Assembly: GCA_024640565.1 (NCBI GenBank)
Contig: JAHEET010000005.1
Coordinates: forward strand, 378,985 to 422,791
Source: Flavobacteriaceae bacterium
GTDB lineage: Bacteria; Bacteroidota; Bacteroidia; Flavobacteriales; Flavobacteriaceae
DNA: 43,807 nt
Reading direction: 5' to 3'
The position numbers were made by a program, and so were the translations under genes. Below are positions 1 to 9,453 of this stretch, in pieces. The notes beneath the pieces are model-generated. The model was not told where the DNA came from and ran no database searches. It worked only from the letters and a program-made list of their open reading frames with translations. The first letter of the stretch is position 1. Each line of letters begins with the position of its first letter.

Positions 1-1
1 A

Positions 2-604
2 ACTGATAGCTTTACTTTTACTTCCTCTGATGGAACTATTGAAAGTAATACTGCAACTATCATTATTACAGTTAACCCTGTCAATGACGCACCAGTTGCT
101 CAAGATGGAACTGAAGCAGTTAATCCTGGAGTTTCTAAAACTTTCTCATTAATTGCTAATGATATTGATGGTGATGATCTAATTTACTCAATTGTAAATC
201 AACCAAATAATGGTTCTATTACTATTAATGGAGATCAAGCAACATACATATCTGACATACTTTTTATAGGAGAAGATAACTTTACATTTACTGTATCTGA
301 CGGAGAACTAACAAGTAATGTCTCAACAATATCAATTAATGTTACACTAGGTACTTTAGGAGAATTAGAATATATTTTAAATAATATAAAATCATATCCA
401 AATCCAGTTGATGATTTTTATATGATTGAAAGTATATTACCATTAAAGATTGAAATATATGATGTTAATGGTCGTATTTTAATAAGTAGAAATCTTGATG
501 CTGGAGAAAATAGGATAAATGCTTCAAGTTTAGCAACAGGTTATTATATTATTAAAATGAATTATTTATCTAAAAGCGCTAGACGTATACTGATAAAGAG
601 GTAA
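2..604 (+). CDS. C-terminus of a large T9SS-secreted adhesin-like repeat protein (partial)
   Basis: The gene is open from the left edge; about 200 C-terminal residues are visible. It shows the end of one extracellular Ig/cadherin-like repeat and then a full one, with the linker VNDAPVAQDGTEAVNPG typical of tandem-95/VCBS-type repeat proteins and a closing DNFTFTVSDGELTSN. The last ~75 residues are a type A type IX secretion sorting domain: SYPNPVDDFY, then IEIYDVNGR, then GYYIIKM, ending in a basic tail (ARRILIKR). From family knowledge, such proteins are exported by Sec, moved over the outer membrane by the T9SS and surface-anchored or released. The function of the full protein cannot be judged because the N-terminal part lies outside the window. 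A terminator hairpin follows 22 bases after the stop. Confidence 0.9.
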   Translation, partial: TDSFTFTSSDGTIESNTATIIITVNPVNDAPVAQDGTEAVNPGVSKTFSLIANDIDGDDLIYSIVNQPNNGSITINGDQATYISDILFIGEDNFTFTVSDGELTSNVSTISINVTLGTLGELEYILNNIKSYPNPVDDFYMIESILPLKIEIYDVNGRILISRNLDAGENRINASSLATGYYIIKMNYLSKSARRILIKR

Positions 605-625
605 ATAAAAATAGTTGTTATAAAT

Positions 626-655
626 AAAAAAGCACCTCGTTGAAGGTGCTTTTTT
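626..655 (+). terminator. Rho-independent terminator after the T9SS protein gene
   Basis: An 11-bp perfect stem, AAAAAGCACCT paired with AGGTGCTTTTT, encloses a 6-base loop and is followed by more T residues. It directly follows the stop codon of the secreted-protein gene. Confidence 0.85.
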
Positions 656-759
656 AATTAATACATACAAATTCTCAAAACAAATCTAATACATAAAATT
701 CATCAAAATTAATTCGCTTTTTATGAATAAAAGAGAGATGATAAAATAACCTAAATTAA

Positions 760-795
760 AAAATCCTTAACAATCAAAAGATTATCAAGGATTTT
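760..795 (-). terminator. Hairpin beside the tRNA-Asp 3' fragment
   Basis: AAAATCCTT (760-768) pairs with AAGGATTTT (787-795), with a smaller inner AATC/GATT helix. On the minus strand it lies directly after the tRNA-Asp 3' fragment, just as the terminator at 1648-1678 lies after the intact tRNA. It may be the original chromosomal terminator of this tRNA gene, displaced by an insertion (inference). Confidence 0.55.
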
Positions 796-796
796 G

Positions 797-819
797 CGGT
801 CTGGGCGGGACTCGAACCC
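797..819 (-). repeat. Duplicated 3' end of tRNA-Asp (att-like remnant)
   Basis: These 23 bases match the minus-strand tRNA-Asp 3' end (discriminator base, acceptor strand, T-arm) at 1683-1705 with one mismatch (G for A at position 805). The match ends sharply within the T-stem. There is no anticodon or D arm here, so it is not a tRNA gene. Such a partial copy in the same orientation is the classic trace of integration into a tRNA 3' end. Confidence 0.75.
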
Positions 820-870
820 AAATATAAACCCTTGTTGCTCAGACAGTTACAAATTTATCGTGTACTCAAT

Positions 871-951
871 GAGTACTAAATTTGTTGATTTTTGTTCTCT
901 GTGAGTACTCTGTAATCGTTGTGAGTACTTAGTTTAACAGAGGTGAGTACT
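871..951. repeat. Four copies of GAGTACT next to the tRNA fragment
   Basis: GAGTACT occurs at 871-877, 903-909, 923-929 and 945-951; the last three are within the longer GTGAGTACT and start 20 and 22 bases apart. The first is also half of an inverted repeat (GTACTCaatGAGTAC, 862-876). The nearly helical spacing fits repeated binding of a protein, for example an integrase arm site or regulator (inference). The rest of the gene-free stretch 605-1084 is AT-rich with nothing else recognised. Confidence 0.5.
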
Positions 952-1084
952 AAAAATCGGTTCAAATAGAATTAAAAAATTTTAAAGTAAAGATTAAGTT
1001 GTTCCCATAATTTAGTAGTCTTTGTGTTATACGATTTTAAATGTGTTATAATTTTGTATATTAGTGTTATATAAATATTGAATT

Positions 1085-1417
1085 ATGGAAAATATAATGA
1101 AGTTTTTTAAAGACAGTTATGAACTTGACCCATCTACTCCTATGGGAGAAGAAGACCCATTAGTTGGAATAATGGAAAATGAATTTAAAGGATTCTTAGA
1201 AGAAAATGGGTACAAAGTAAAAAGAGTATATTCTGAATATGAGGATTATATCAATACAATGTCCTTTGATATAGAAAATAATAAAGAAATTAGATTAACT
1301 TATGATGATGATGGTATTCCATGTATAGATGTCTGTGGTTCTGAGGGGGATATCATTTTTACAGTAAAACCAAAAGAAGAAGTTGATTTACATAATTTTG
1401 TTAAAGACTTAGATTAA
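1085..1417 (+). CDS. Small acidic hypothetical protein in the tRNA-Asp insertion
   Basis: This 110-residue protein is strongly acidic, with no signal peptide or membrane segment, and no family was recognised. It has a plausible soluble alpha/beta composition and ends in FVKDLD. A second methionine is at residue 5 (MENIMKFF), so the start may be 12 bases downstream. It is the only gene between the tRNA-Asp fragment (797-819) and the intact tRNA-Asp (1683-1756), so it may be cargo of a very small integrated element. Size and acidity resemble immunity or anti-restriction proteins, but no motif supports a function. The flank to the tRNA (1418-1647) contains nothing recognised. Confidence 0.6.
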   Translation: MENIMKFFKDSYELDPSTPMGEEDPLVGIMENEFKGFLEENGYKVKRVYSEYEDYINTMSFDIENNKEIRLTYDDDGIPCIDVCGSEGDIIFTVKPKEEVDLHNFVKDLD

Positions 1418-1647
1418 TTTATAACACACTTTAATTTCTTCTCTTTTCAAAAATCAGTATATCCTACTGATTTATACATAACTACATAACATTATATAAT
1501 ATTGTTGGTAACTATATTGAAGATGATTCGATAAAGTGAGAGGGTTTTTGATATCAATTCTTGAATATTTTTAATTACCTGTTATTCAGGTGATTATAAA
1601 ATTATGGAAGGATTCGAACCAGTTAAAAAAGAGGGTGATTTATAAAA

Positions 1648-1678
1648 ACATAAACCCTTGATTATCAAGGGTTTATGT
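1648..1678 (-). terminator. Terminator of tRNA-Asp
   Basis: A perfect 14-bp stem (ACATAAACCCTTGA / TCAAGGGTTTATGT) with a 3-base loop starts 4 bases past the mature tRNA 3' end and is followed on the minus strand by a T-run. Confidence 0.8.
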
Positions 1679-1682
1679 TGTG

Positions 1683-1756
1683 CGGTCTGGACGGGACTCG
1701 AACCCGCGACCTCCTGCGTGACAGGCAGGCATTCTAACCAGCTGAACTACCAAACC
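1683..1756 (-). tRNA. tRNA-Asp (GTC anticodon)
   Basis: The 74-nt cloverleaf reads on the minus strand. The acceptor helix is GGTTTGG/CCAGACC with one G-U pair, the D-arm is GTTC...GAAT, the anticodon stem CCTGC/GCAGG holds the loop CTGTCAC with anticodon GTC, and the T-arm is GCGGG-TTCGAGT-CCCGT. The discriminator base is G, as expected for Asp. CCA is not encoded. A terminator follows. A 23-nt duplicate of its 3' end is at 797-819. Confidence 0.95.
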
Positions 1757-1819
1757 GTTGCTATTAGCGGGTGCAAATATAACATACATTTTCATATCTG
1801 CAAAAAGAAAATCGTGATT

Positions 1820-2740
1820 TTATTTTATTTTTTTTCTCTGAATCAAATACGCTGTCAAAATTTCATTAAATCCTTGTTGGATGTCTACCGGCAAATAGGT
1901 AATTTTATATTGTAAACATTTATTTTTCAAGTCATTGAAATACGAATCCATTAATGCGGCATATTTTTCTTGAATATTCTGTGAAAACACATTTATTTCT
2001 TCACCTGTCTCTACATCTACAAACTTTTTTGGAGCAGTATCAAAATCAAAATCTACCTCTGTTTTTCCATCATAAGTATGGAATAAAACTACCTCATGCT
2101 TGTTATGCTTCAGGTGTCGAAGTGCGTCAAACAGCCCTTCTTTATTCGTTGTTGACTGAAACATATCTGTAAACAAGAAAATTAAAGAACGTCTGTGGAT
2201 ATTTTCGGCAATTTCATGCAAATACTGATAGGTTTCTGTAGTGGCTGTAGAAGTTGAAGTTAAAAGACGCTCTAACTGGTTTAAAATCATTTTTCGATGC
2301 CGTTCGCTTCCTTTTTCTGGTGCATAATATTCATAGGTATCTGCATAAATACTTAGCCCTACCGCATCGCGTTGTCGCTTTAATATTTCCATTAAAGCAG
2401 CAGCAGCCACGGCAGCAAAACCCACTTTATTCAACGAAGCAATTGTTTGTGTTTCAATAACTGGATAATGCATGGATGCCGAATTATCAATAATAATATG
2501 ACATCTTAAATTGGTTTCTTCTTCGTAGCGCTTTGTATACAGTTTTTCTGTTTTAGCAAACAACTTCCAATCCATATGGCGTGTACTTTCGCCATTGTTA
2601 TACAATTTGTGTTCGGCAAACTCTACTGAAAACCCGTGAAAGGGGCTTTTGTGCATACCCGTAATAAAACCTTCGACAACTTGTTTTGCAAGAAGATCTA
2701 AGTTTTTAATTTCAGAGGAAGAGACTTCAGATACCTTCAT
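1820..2740 (-). CDS. DUF58 domain protein (vWA-like fold)
   Basis: A 306-residue cytoplasmic protein of the DUF58 family. The family signature is visible as RHMDWKLFAKTEKLYTK (54-70), followed by a vWA-like MIDAS motif DNSAS (85-89). No transmembrane segment is present, so this is the short soluble type. Family members often sit with MoxR AAA ATPases in envelope or maturation operons, but no MoxR gene is visible here. It starts one base after the stop of the upstream aminopeptidase gene, so the two are probably co-transcribed. Its substrate is unknown. Confidence 0.88.
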   Translation of the reverse strand: MKVSEVSSSEIKNLDLLAKQVVEGFITGMHKSPFHGFSVEFAEHKLYNNGESTRHMDWKLFAKTEKLYTKRYEEETNLRCHIIIDNSASMHYPVIETQTIASLNKVGFAAVAAAALMEILKRQRDAVGLSIYADTYEYYAPEKGSERHRKMILNQLERLLTSTSTATTETYQYLHEIAENIHRRSLIFLFTDMFQSTTNKEGLFDALRHLKHNKHEVVLFHTYDGKTEVDFDFDTAPKKFVDVETGEEINVFSQNIQEKYAALMDSYFNDLKNKCLQYKITYLPVDIQQGFNEILTAYLIQRKKIK

Positions 2741-2741
2741 A

Positions 2742-5303
2742 CTACTTTTTTAGGTATTGTGCTCTCGCTAGATTGTCGGTCGTTTGTAATATTTTTTTCA
2801 ATAAAACAGGATTATAATTGGGCTTCGTATCTAAGAAAGAGCGTAAGATGAGCGCAGCCTCTTTGGAAGAATAGTTTCCAATAGAACTGGCCAACCATCC
2901 TTTGGGAAAGAAAATATCACCGGTTAATTGTACCGCTTCTAGTGCTTCTAAAATATCCTTGAGATGTTTTGTTGCCGATTCTTGGCGTAACGGATGGTGG
3001 ATATTCCCTAAAGCAGTTTGTACCCATGACTCTTTTTCTCTATTTTCTTTTTCTAAAAGCGATTTCATAAAAGCGTCTCTTGTCACCTCATTCTCAGAAA
3101 GTGATGGCAACAACCATTGAAAACGTGCGAAACGATCTTTATTTGAAATAGCCAGAGCTTGTTGTTTAAGAATCTCGGAGGCTTTTGGGTGTTCGTAAAT
3201 GGCCAATTTCATTGCCAAAGAAGTATAGTCGTTTTCATTTAAAAAGAGGTTTTTAATCTTTTTATTTTTTGACCAAAGCGCATACAAATTTTCTTTTCCT
3301 TGTTCAGAAATCGCAATGGATTGATAGAGATTAAACAGGGTTTTTTTAATGTTTTTGGGCAGCTCTTTTTTCAACAAAGTAAAAAGTTGACTTTCTGTTT
3401 TTTGTTGTACTTTATGTTGCTGTTTTCTTGTCAGAAAAGTCCAATACATCGTTTGAAGCCTTCCAGATAAATAATTCAAAATCAACTCATTTTCTTCTAC
3501 CAACATTGCCTCAAAAAAAACGCCATAGGTTTCTAAAGGGCTCAGGTTGCCTCTGAGCATATTCTCATACAAATTGATAAACTGAGCTCCTCTTGAAACT
3601 TCATCGTCAATTGCTTTATAACTGCTGAGTTTGTCTTTATAAATTGGAAAAACCCCATAACCAAATCCGTTTGTATTGTAAAAAATTTGTCCTGGTTTAA
3701 AATCTTTTACCGCCGAAGAAATATCAAAAGAGCTACCCATATTTTTAAGACTAATGGTCTTCTCGAAGCCTCGTTTGTCTTTCAATTGAATTTTAAAAGA
3801 CTGCACCCATACTTTTTGAGAACCATCTTCAGCTTTTTGATGAATGACAAACTTGGTCACATTTCCTTTTTCATTCAATTCAACTTCCTCTGTAAACACA
3901 GGCCTTCCTGGAGAGTTTACCCAAACATCGCTCCAACTTTTAATATCAGCAGCCGTTTTGTGGTCTAAAATAGCCACCAATTCACTCCAGTCTGCATTTC
4001 CATTTGCATAAGTTTGGATGTATTCTTGAATGCCTTCTTTAAATTGTGCTTCGCCCAATAAGCTTTCTAACTGACGCATCATAATTGGCGCTTTGTTATA
4101 AATAATTCTCCCATACAAAGAGCCTGCATTTTTTAAATTCCCCAAATATTGACGAATCGCATTGGTCCCTTTTGTTCTATCTTCTGAGTAAGCACTGGGA
4201 TAATGCGACATCATAAAGTTTAATCTGTGATTGATTTCAGGGAAAACCGGATTCATTATCTTATCTGCCATGAAATTGGCAAATACTTCTTTCATCCAAA
4301 CATCATTGAACCAGCGCATGGTCACTAAATCTCCAAACCACATGTGTGAAGTTTCATGTCCTATTAGTTTAGCGCGACTCAATTTTCTGTTTTGTGTTGC
4401 ATTTTTATCCAAAAATAAGGAAGATGCTCGATACTGAATGGCGCCCACATGTTCCATACCTCCATATTGAAACGGAGGAATGGCTGCAAAATCCATTTTT
4501 TGAAATGGAAACTTTACCTGTGTGTACTCCTCTAAAAAATCGAGCGACTTTTGATGGATCAAAAAAACCTCATCGAGACTTTCTTCAATTTTCTCTTGGT
4601 TATTTTCTCGGTACAAAAAACGCATATCAAATGCTCCTGGATTTTTAGTTACTGCAGTAAACTTTCCAGCAACAAAAGAAAATAAGTAGGTACTCATTTT
4701 GTCTGTCTGAGAAAATATATGCTTGGTAAAATCGCCCATTTCTATAGCATTTTGTTCAAAAGCACCACAGAGTACTTCCCATTCTTTTGGGGCTGTTATG
4801 GTCAATTGATACGTTGCTTTTATATCGGGCTGATCAAAACAAGGAAACAACGTACTTGCTCGATCTGGCACCAGTAGGGTATACAAAAAATCTTCATTTC
4901 GGTTGAGTGATAATTCGCCCGCAATGAAAGAAACAACGAGGGTGTTTTTGCCCAAAACTAGGGCTTCTTTAGAAACAATTAAATGTTCGTTTTGATGATT
5001 GATAGTAACCTTTTGACCATTTACCTTCAGAGATTTCAAATTGGATTTTGCTGCGTTAAAATCTAAAAACAAATCCTGTGTTAACTCCTGTATCGTAAGC
5101 ATTAATGTTAAGGAGGATAAAATGGGGGCAGATTTTGCTGCTGGAATGTTAAAATCCAAGTCATAGACAACATTTGAAACTTGTTGTTTTCTGTACTTGG
5201 CCAATTCTAAAGAAATTCCTTTTTCCAAGCCAATGGTATCTTCTTTCAACGAACAAGAAAGCAATAAGATTAGGGTTCCAAAAAGTGGTAAACTGTATTT
5301 CAT
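2742..5303 (-). CDS. M1 family zinc aminopeptidase, lipoprotein
   Basis: An 853-residue metallopeptidase of the M1 (aminopeptidase N) family. The N-terminus has a lipoprotein signal with lipobox LLSC (Cys17), so the mature protein is predicted to be anchored in the envelope. The exopeptidase motif GGMEH is at 281-285 and the zinc site is HETSHMWFGD (His316, Glu317, His320), with the third ligand Glu339 in WMKEVFANF. The typical bacterial motif is GAMEN, and GGMEH is a variant. The ~400-residue C-terminal part is helical and HEAT/ARM-like, as in the family. It likely trims N-terminal residues from peptides. A terminator separates it from trxA, and DUF58 follows after one base. Confidence 0.92.
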   Translation of the reverse strand: MKYSLPLFGTLILLLSCSLKEDTIGLEKGISLELAKYRKQQVSNVVYDLDFNIPAAKSAPILSSLTLMLTIQELTQDLFLDFNAAKSNLKSLKVNGQKVTINHQNEHLIVSKEALVLGKNTLVVSFIAGELSLNRNEDFLYTLLVPDRASTLFPCFDQPDIKATYQLTITAPKEWEVLCGAFEQNAIEMGDFTKHIFSQTDKMSTYLFSFVAGKFTAVTKNPGAFDMRFLYRENNQEKIEESLDEVFLIHQKSLDFLEEYTQVKFPFQKMDFAAIPPFQYGGMEHVGAIQYRASSLFLDKNATQNRKLSRAKLIGHETSHMWFGDLVTMRWFNDVWMKEVFANFMADKIMNPVFPEINHRLNFMMSHYPSAYSEDRTKGTNAIRQYLGNLKNAGSLYGRIIYNKAPIMMRQLESLLGEAQFKEGIQEYIQTYANGNADWSELVAILDHKTAADIKSWSDVWVNSPGRPVFTEEVELNEKGNVTKFVIHQKAEDGSQKVWVQSFKIQLKDKRGFEKTISLKNMGSSFDISSAVKDFKPGQIFYNTNGFGYGVFPIYKDKLSSYKAIDDEVSRGAQFINLYENMLRGNLSPLETYGVFFEAMLVEENELILNYLSGRLQTMYWTFLTRKQQHKVQQKTESQLFTLLKKELPKNIKKTLFNLYQSIAISEQGKENLYALWSKNKKIKNLFLNENDYTSLAMKLAIYEHPKASEILKQQALAISNKDRFARFQWLLPSLSENEVTRDAFMKSLLEKENREKESWVQTALGNIHHPLRQESATKHLKDILEALEAVQLTGDIFFPKGWLASSIGNYSSKEAALILRSFLDTKPNYNPVLLKKILQTTDNLARAQYLKK

Positions 5304-5332
5304 TGAGAAGATCTTTAGGTTCTAAAAATAAA

Positions 5333-5360
5333 AAAAGGTTTGACGTTAGCCAAACCTTTT
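5333..5360 (-). terminator. Terminator between trxA and the aminopeptidase gene
   Basis: AAAAGGTTTG (5333-5342) and CAAACCTTTT (5351-5360) form a 10-bp stem with an 8-base loop; on the minus strand it is followed by T-rich sequence. It lies 25 bases after the trxA stop. Confidence 0.85.
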
Positions 5361-5385
5361 CAATATTATAAGAAGGAAGTAGTTA

Positions 5386-5703
5386 CTACATCGCAGCATC
5401 AATCTTTCCTGTGTACACATTCTTTGGAGCTACCCCCACTTGTTTGTCTACAACTTCACCATTTTTAAATACTAAAACTGTTGGGATGTTACGAACACCA
5501 TATTTCGCTGCAAACTCTTGATTTGAATCAACATCTACTTTCCCTACTACAGCTTTTCCTTCATACTCCGTATGAATTTCATCAACAATGGGTCCAACCA
5601 TTCTGCAGGGTCCACACCAAGCTGCCCAAAAATCTACCAATACTGGTTTGTCCGATTTTAATACGATTTCTTCAAAATTCGCATCTGTAATTTCTAATGC
5701 CAT
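5386..5703 (-). CDS. trxA: Thioredoxin
   Basis: A 105-residue single-domain cytoplasmic thioredoxin of standard length. The active site is WCGPC (29-33) in FWAAWCGPCRM, and the cis-proline motif appears as VRNIPTVLVFKNGE. It reduces protein disulfides such as those in ribonucleotide reductase and methionine sulfoxide reductases. It is a single-gene unit: promoter boxes lie at 5742-5770 and a terminator at 5333-5360. Confidence 0.96.
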   Translation of the reverse strand: MALEITDANFEEIVLKSDKPVLVDFWAAWCGPCRMVGPIVDEIHTEYEGKAVVGKVDVDSNQEFAAKYGVRNIPTVLVFKNGEVVDKQVGVAPKNVYTGKIDAAM

Positions 5704-5741
5704 ATTCTATATTTTAAATTTTTATTTCAATTATTACTCGA

Positions 5742-5770
5742 CAAAAGTAAACAAATATTTCACGACACAA
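5742..5770 (-). promoter_or_regulatory. Bacteroidota-type promoter of trxA
   Basis: On the minus strand a TTG (5770-5768), an 18-base spacer and TACTTTTG (5749-5742) match the TTG-N17-19-TAnnTTTG promoter recognised by the Bacteroidota primary sigma factor. The expected start of transcription is about 30 bases before the trxA ATG. Confidence 0.65.
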
Positions 5771-5819
5771 GCTGCTGCAAAATTAGTTTTAGCTATTGGT
5801 CTATCGAGCCACTTTATCC

Positions 5820-6773
5820 CTAAAACAGTGCTGCTGCAATTTTCTTAATGTTTGAAGATTTCCCCATAGAGTAATAATGCAACCCTGGCACCCCTGCTTG
5901 TTGCAATTCTCTCGATTGTTGAATGGCCCATTCGATACCCACCTGACGCACTTGTGCATTGTCTTTGCACCCTTCAACGGCAGCAATTAATGCTTCAGGG
6001 AGATCGATGTTAAAAACCTGAGGTAACAATTGCAAATGTTTATGGATTGCAAAGGGCTTGATTCCTGGAAGAATCGGCACGTCAATTCCTATTTTTTTGG
6101 CAGCTGCTACAAAATCAAAATACTTTTGATTGTCAAAAAACATTTGAGTAACTACGTAGTCGGCACCAGCATCCACTTTTTCTTTGAGTCTTTTCAAATC
6201 GGTTTGCAAAGAAGGTGCTTCCAAATGCTTTTCAGGATAACCAGCAACGCCAATACAGAAATTAGCACGATCATCCACTTCCAAAACATCGTGTAAATAC
6301 TTCCCTGAATTTAAATTGTTAATTTGTGTCACCAATTCTTTCGCATATAAATGCCCCCCTGGAGTGGCTTCAAAATATTTTTGATGACTCATGGTATCAC
6401 CCCGCAATGCCATTACATTGTCTATGCCTAAGTATTGGCAATCTACCAATAAATACTCTGTTTCCTCTTTGGTAAACCCCCCACATAAAACATGAGGAAT
6501 TGTATCTGTCTGGTATTTGTGTTTTAGCGCTGCACAAATCCCTAATGTTCCTGGACGCATTCGGGTAATTTTTTGCTCGAGTAATCCTTGTTTTTTCACA
6601 TAAACATGCTCTTCTCTTGAAGTCGTTACGTCTATAAATGGAGGATTGAATTCCATTAATGGATCTATATTATTGTAGAGCTCCTGAATACTTTTCCCTT
6701 TTTTTGGGGGAATAATTTCAAAGGAAAATAAGGTTTTCCCCTTGGCTTTTTTTATGTGTTCTGTAACTTTCAT
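5820..6773 (-). CDS. metF: 5,10-methylenetetrahydrofolate reductase
   Basis: A 317-residue FAD-dependent TIM-barrel enzyme of normal bacterial length that reduces 5,10-methylene-THF to 5-methyl-THF, the methyl donor for MetH. Visible family marks are the N-terminal FSFEIIPPKKG with the catalytic Glu, VTTSREEHVY, the NVMALRGD region, and DYVVTQMFFDNQKYFDF. It is the last gene of the methionine operon, one base after metH(C), and so should be under the SAM-I riboswitch about 8 kb upstream. Confidence 0.95.
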   Translation of the reverse strand: MKVTEHIKKAKGKTLFSFEIIPPKKGKSIQELYNNIDPLMEFNPPFIDVTTSREEHVYVKKQGLLEQKITRMRPGTLGICAALKHKYQTDTIPHVLCGGFTKEETEYLLVDCQYLGIDNVMALRGDTMSHQKYFEATPGGHLYAKELVTQINNLNSGKYLHDVLEVDDRANFCIGVAGYPEKHLEAPSLQTDLKRLKEKVDAGADYVVTQMFFDNQKYFDFVAAAKKIGIDVPILPGIKPFAIHKHLQLLPQVFNIDLPEALIAAVEGCKDNAQVRQVGIEWAIQQSRELQQAGVPGLHYYSMGKSSNIKKIAAALF

Positions 6774-6774
6774 A

Positions 6775-9453
6775 TTATTCAGTTATGTTCGGATTCAGCC
6801 ATTGATAAGCTTCTTCAATTGTTATATTTCTTCTTGTTGCGTAGTCTCGTACTTGATCACTGGTTATTTTTCCAAGTCCAAAGTAAGTCGCTTGTTCATT
6901 TGCGAAATAATACCCAGAAACACTTGCAGCGGGCCACATGGCCAAACTATCGGTTAATTGTACACCAATTCTCTCCTCTACATTTAGCAACTCCCAAAGG
7001 GTTCTTTTTTCCAAATGATCTGGACAAGCTGGATAACCAGGGGCTGGTCGAATTCCTTTATAGTTTTCTTTGATTAAATCGGTATTAGAAAGATTTTCAT
7101 GAGCGGTATACCCCCAATGTTTGGTTCGCACTTCTTTGTGTAAATACTCTGCAAAGGCTTCTGCCAATCGATCGGCCAATGCTTTGATCATAATGGAGTT
7201 GTAATCGTCATGAGCTGCTTCATAAGCCTCTGCCAATTCTTTGGTCCCAAACCCCGTAGATACGCAAAATCCACCTATATAATCTTGAATGTTTGTTTCT
7301 TTTGGAGCAATAAAATCTGCCAAAGCAAAAGATGGAACCCCTTCTCTTTTCTTTAATTGTTGACGGAGTGATAAAAAAGTAAGGGGTTTTTCTTTCCCCG
7401 CAACTGTCACTTGAATATCATCATCATCAACGGTATTGGCAGCAAACAAACCAAAAACCGCTTTTGCTTTTAAAAGTTTTTCGTCAAAAATTTTCTGAAG
7501 TAAAACCTTGGCGTCTGCAAACAATTCTGTGGCTTGTTCTCCAACAACATTGTCTGTTAAAATCGCTGGATACTTTCCATGCAAGTCCCAACTTCTAAAA
7601 AAAGGACTCCAATCGATAAATTCTTCCAATTTGGTCAATTCAAAATCGTGCAATTCTTGAATCCCCAATTGTTTAGGTTGTACAATATTTGCTTTTTTCC
7701 AATCGATTTTAAATTTTCGTTTTCGAGCTTCGGCAATGGAAATGTAAGCTTTCGATTTAGAACGATTTAAAAACTTTTCACGAAAATTCGCATACTCATC
7801 TCGGAGTTGTTTTTTGTAAATATTAGAATCTTCTTTTAAGAGATTACCTACTACAGTTACGGCTCTTGAAGCATCGTTTACATGCACTACTGCATTGGAA
7901 TAATTGGGCGAAATTTTAACAGAAGTATGTGCTTTTGAAGTAGTAGCACCTCCAATTAATAGGGGTATCGCGAAATTATTTTTTTCCATTTCTTTGGACA
8001 AGTAGACCATTTCGTCCAAGGAAGGTGTAATCAATCCGCTCAAACCAATTGCATCTACATTTTCTCTTTTTGCCGTTTCAATAATTTTTTCTGGCGGCAC
8101 CATCACCCCCAAATCAATAATTTCATAATTGTTGCATCCCAACACAACCGAAACAATATTTTTACCAATATCATGCACATCTCCTTTTACGGTTGCCATT
8201 AATATTTTGCCTGCAAATTCTGGATTTCCGTCTTTTTCAGCTTCAATAAATGGTTGTAAGTAGGCCACGGCTTTTTTCATGACTCTTGCGGATTTTACGA
8301 CTTGTGGTAAAAACATTTTTCCACTCCCAAATAAGTCTCCAACCACATTCATACCAATCATTAAATTCCCTTCAATAACTTCAATCGGTTTTGCAGATTT
8401 TTGCCTCGCTTCTTCAATATCTTCTATAATAAAAACATCAATTCCTTTGACCAGACTGTGGGTAATTCTCTCTTGAAGAGACCCATTTCGCCACTCCAAA
8501 ACTTTGGTTTCACTTTCTTTTTTATTTCCTTTTACACGTTCGGCAATCTCCAGCAAACGTTCTGTAGCATCTTCTTTTCGATCCAACAAAACGTCTTCTA
8601 CGGCTGCTAATAATTCTTTTGGGATTTGATCATAAATCTCTAGCATCGTGGGATTTACAATTCCCATATTCATTCCGTGCTGAATGGCATGGTATAAAAA
8701 TGCTGCGTGCATGGCTTCTCGAACAATATTGTTGCCTCGAAAAGAAAACGAGACGTTACTCACTCCGCCAGAAACATTTGCAAAAGGTAAATTTTCACGA
8801 ATCCATTTCGTCGCTTTAAAGAAATCTAGTGCATTTTTTCGATGTTCATCCATTCCTGTAGCGACTGGAAAGATATTGGGATCAAAGATGATATCTTCGG
8901 GTTTGAATTGTACTTTGTTGACCAATAAATAGTAAGAACGTTCGCAAATTTCTATCCGTCTTTGATAGTTATCGGCTTGTCCTACCTCATCAAAGGCCAT
9001 GACAATAACAGCTGCTCCATAACGTTTTACCAGTTTTGCCTGACGAAGGAATTCTGCTTCTCCTTCTTTCAGACTGATGGAGTTTACAACACATTTTCCT
9101 TGAGCAACTTGCAAGCCCGCTTCTATAATTTCCCATTTAGAACTGTCGATCATCAATGGAATTCTTGAAATATCTGGCTCGGACGCAATGAGATTTAAAA
9201 AAGTGGTCATGGCTTGCACGCCATCCAACATTCCTTCGTCCATATTGACATCTAAAATTTGTGCACCGCCCTCAACTTGATCTCTGGCTACTGCTAATGC
9301 TTCTTCATATTTCTCTTCTTTTATTAAGCGAAGAAACTTTCTAGAACCTGTTACATTTGTACGTTCACCAACGTTGATAAAGTTGCTGTTTTCCGATAGA
9401 ATTAAGGGTTCTAAACCGGATAAGCTTAAGTATTTTTTACAATCACTTTTCAT
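6775..9453 (-). CDS. metH: Methionine synthase, C-terminal subunit (pterin-, B12- and SAM-binding domains)
   Basis: An 892-residue protein covering the part of cobalamin-dependent MetH after the homocysteine domain. The domains run in the order pterin-binding ([13 protein letters not shown], 25-37), cobalamin-binding cap, and Rossmann domain with the cobalt-ligating motif DVHDIG (His427). The reactivation domain ends with [12 protein letters not shown] near 802-813. It moves a methyl group from methyl-THF to homocysteine through cobalamin. Its ATG follows the stop of the homocysteine-domain gene with no gap, so the two halves are likely translated coupled. The split arrangement is common in Bacteroidota and is not a frameshift artefact: both halves end and start cleanly at a domain border. 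Confidence 0.95.
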   Translation of the reverse strand: MKSDCKKYLSLSGLEPLILSENSNFINVGERTNVTGSRKFLRLIKEEKYEEALAVARDQVEGGAQILDVNMDEGMLDGVQAMTTFLNLIASEPDISRIPLMIDSSKWEIIEAGLQVAQGKCVVNSISLKEGEAEFLRQAKLVKRYGAAVIVMAFDEVGQADNYQRRIEICERSYYLLVNKVQFKPEDIIFDPNIFPVATGMDEHRKNALDFFKATKWIRENLPFANVSGGVSNVSFSFRGNNIVREAMHAAFLYHAIQHGMNMGIVNPTMLEIYDQIPKELLAAVEDVLLDRKEDATERLLEIAERVKGNKKESETKVLEWRNGSLQERITHSLVKGIDVFIIEDIEEARQKSAKPIEVIEGNLMIGMNVVGDLFGSGKMFLPQVVKSARVMKKAVAYLQPFIEAEKDGNPEFAGKILMATVKGDVHDIGKNIVSVVLGCNNYEIIDLGVMVPPEKIIETAKRENVDAIGLSGLITPSLDEMVYLSKEMEKNNFAIPLLIGGATTSKAHTSVKISPNYSNAVVHVNDASRAVTVVGNLLKEDSNIYKKQLRDEYANFREKFLNRSKSKAYISIAEARKRKFKIDWKKANIVQPKQLGIQELHDFELTKLEEFIDWSPFFRSWDLHGKYPAILTDNVVGEQATELFADAKVLLQKIFDEKLLKAKAVFGLFAANTVDDDDIQVTVAGKEKPLTFLSLRQQLKKREGVPSFALADFIAPKETNIQDYIGGFCVSTGFGTKELAEAYEAAHDDYNSIMIKALADRLAEAFAEYLHKEVRTKHWGYTAHENLSNTDLIKENYKGIRPAPGYPACPDHLEKRTLWELLNVEERIGVQLTDSLAMWPAASVSGYYFANEQATYFGLGKITSDQVRDYATRRNITIEEAYQWLNPNITE

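Noticed and set aside
1603..1620. GGATTCGAACC, similar to a tRNA T-arm
   Set aside because: Only about 15 bases match a generic T-arm; no acceptor strand or other arm is present, so it is too weak for a second att remnant.
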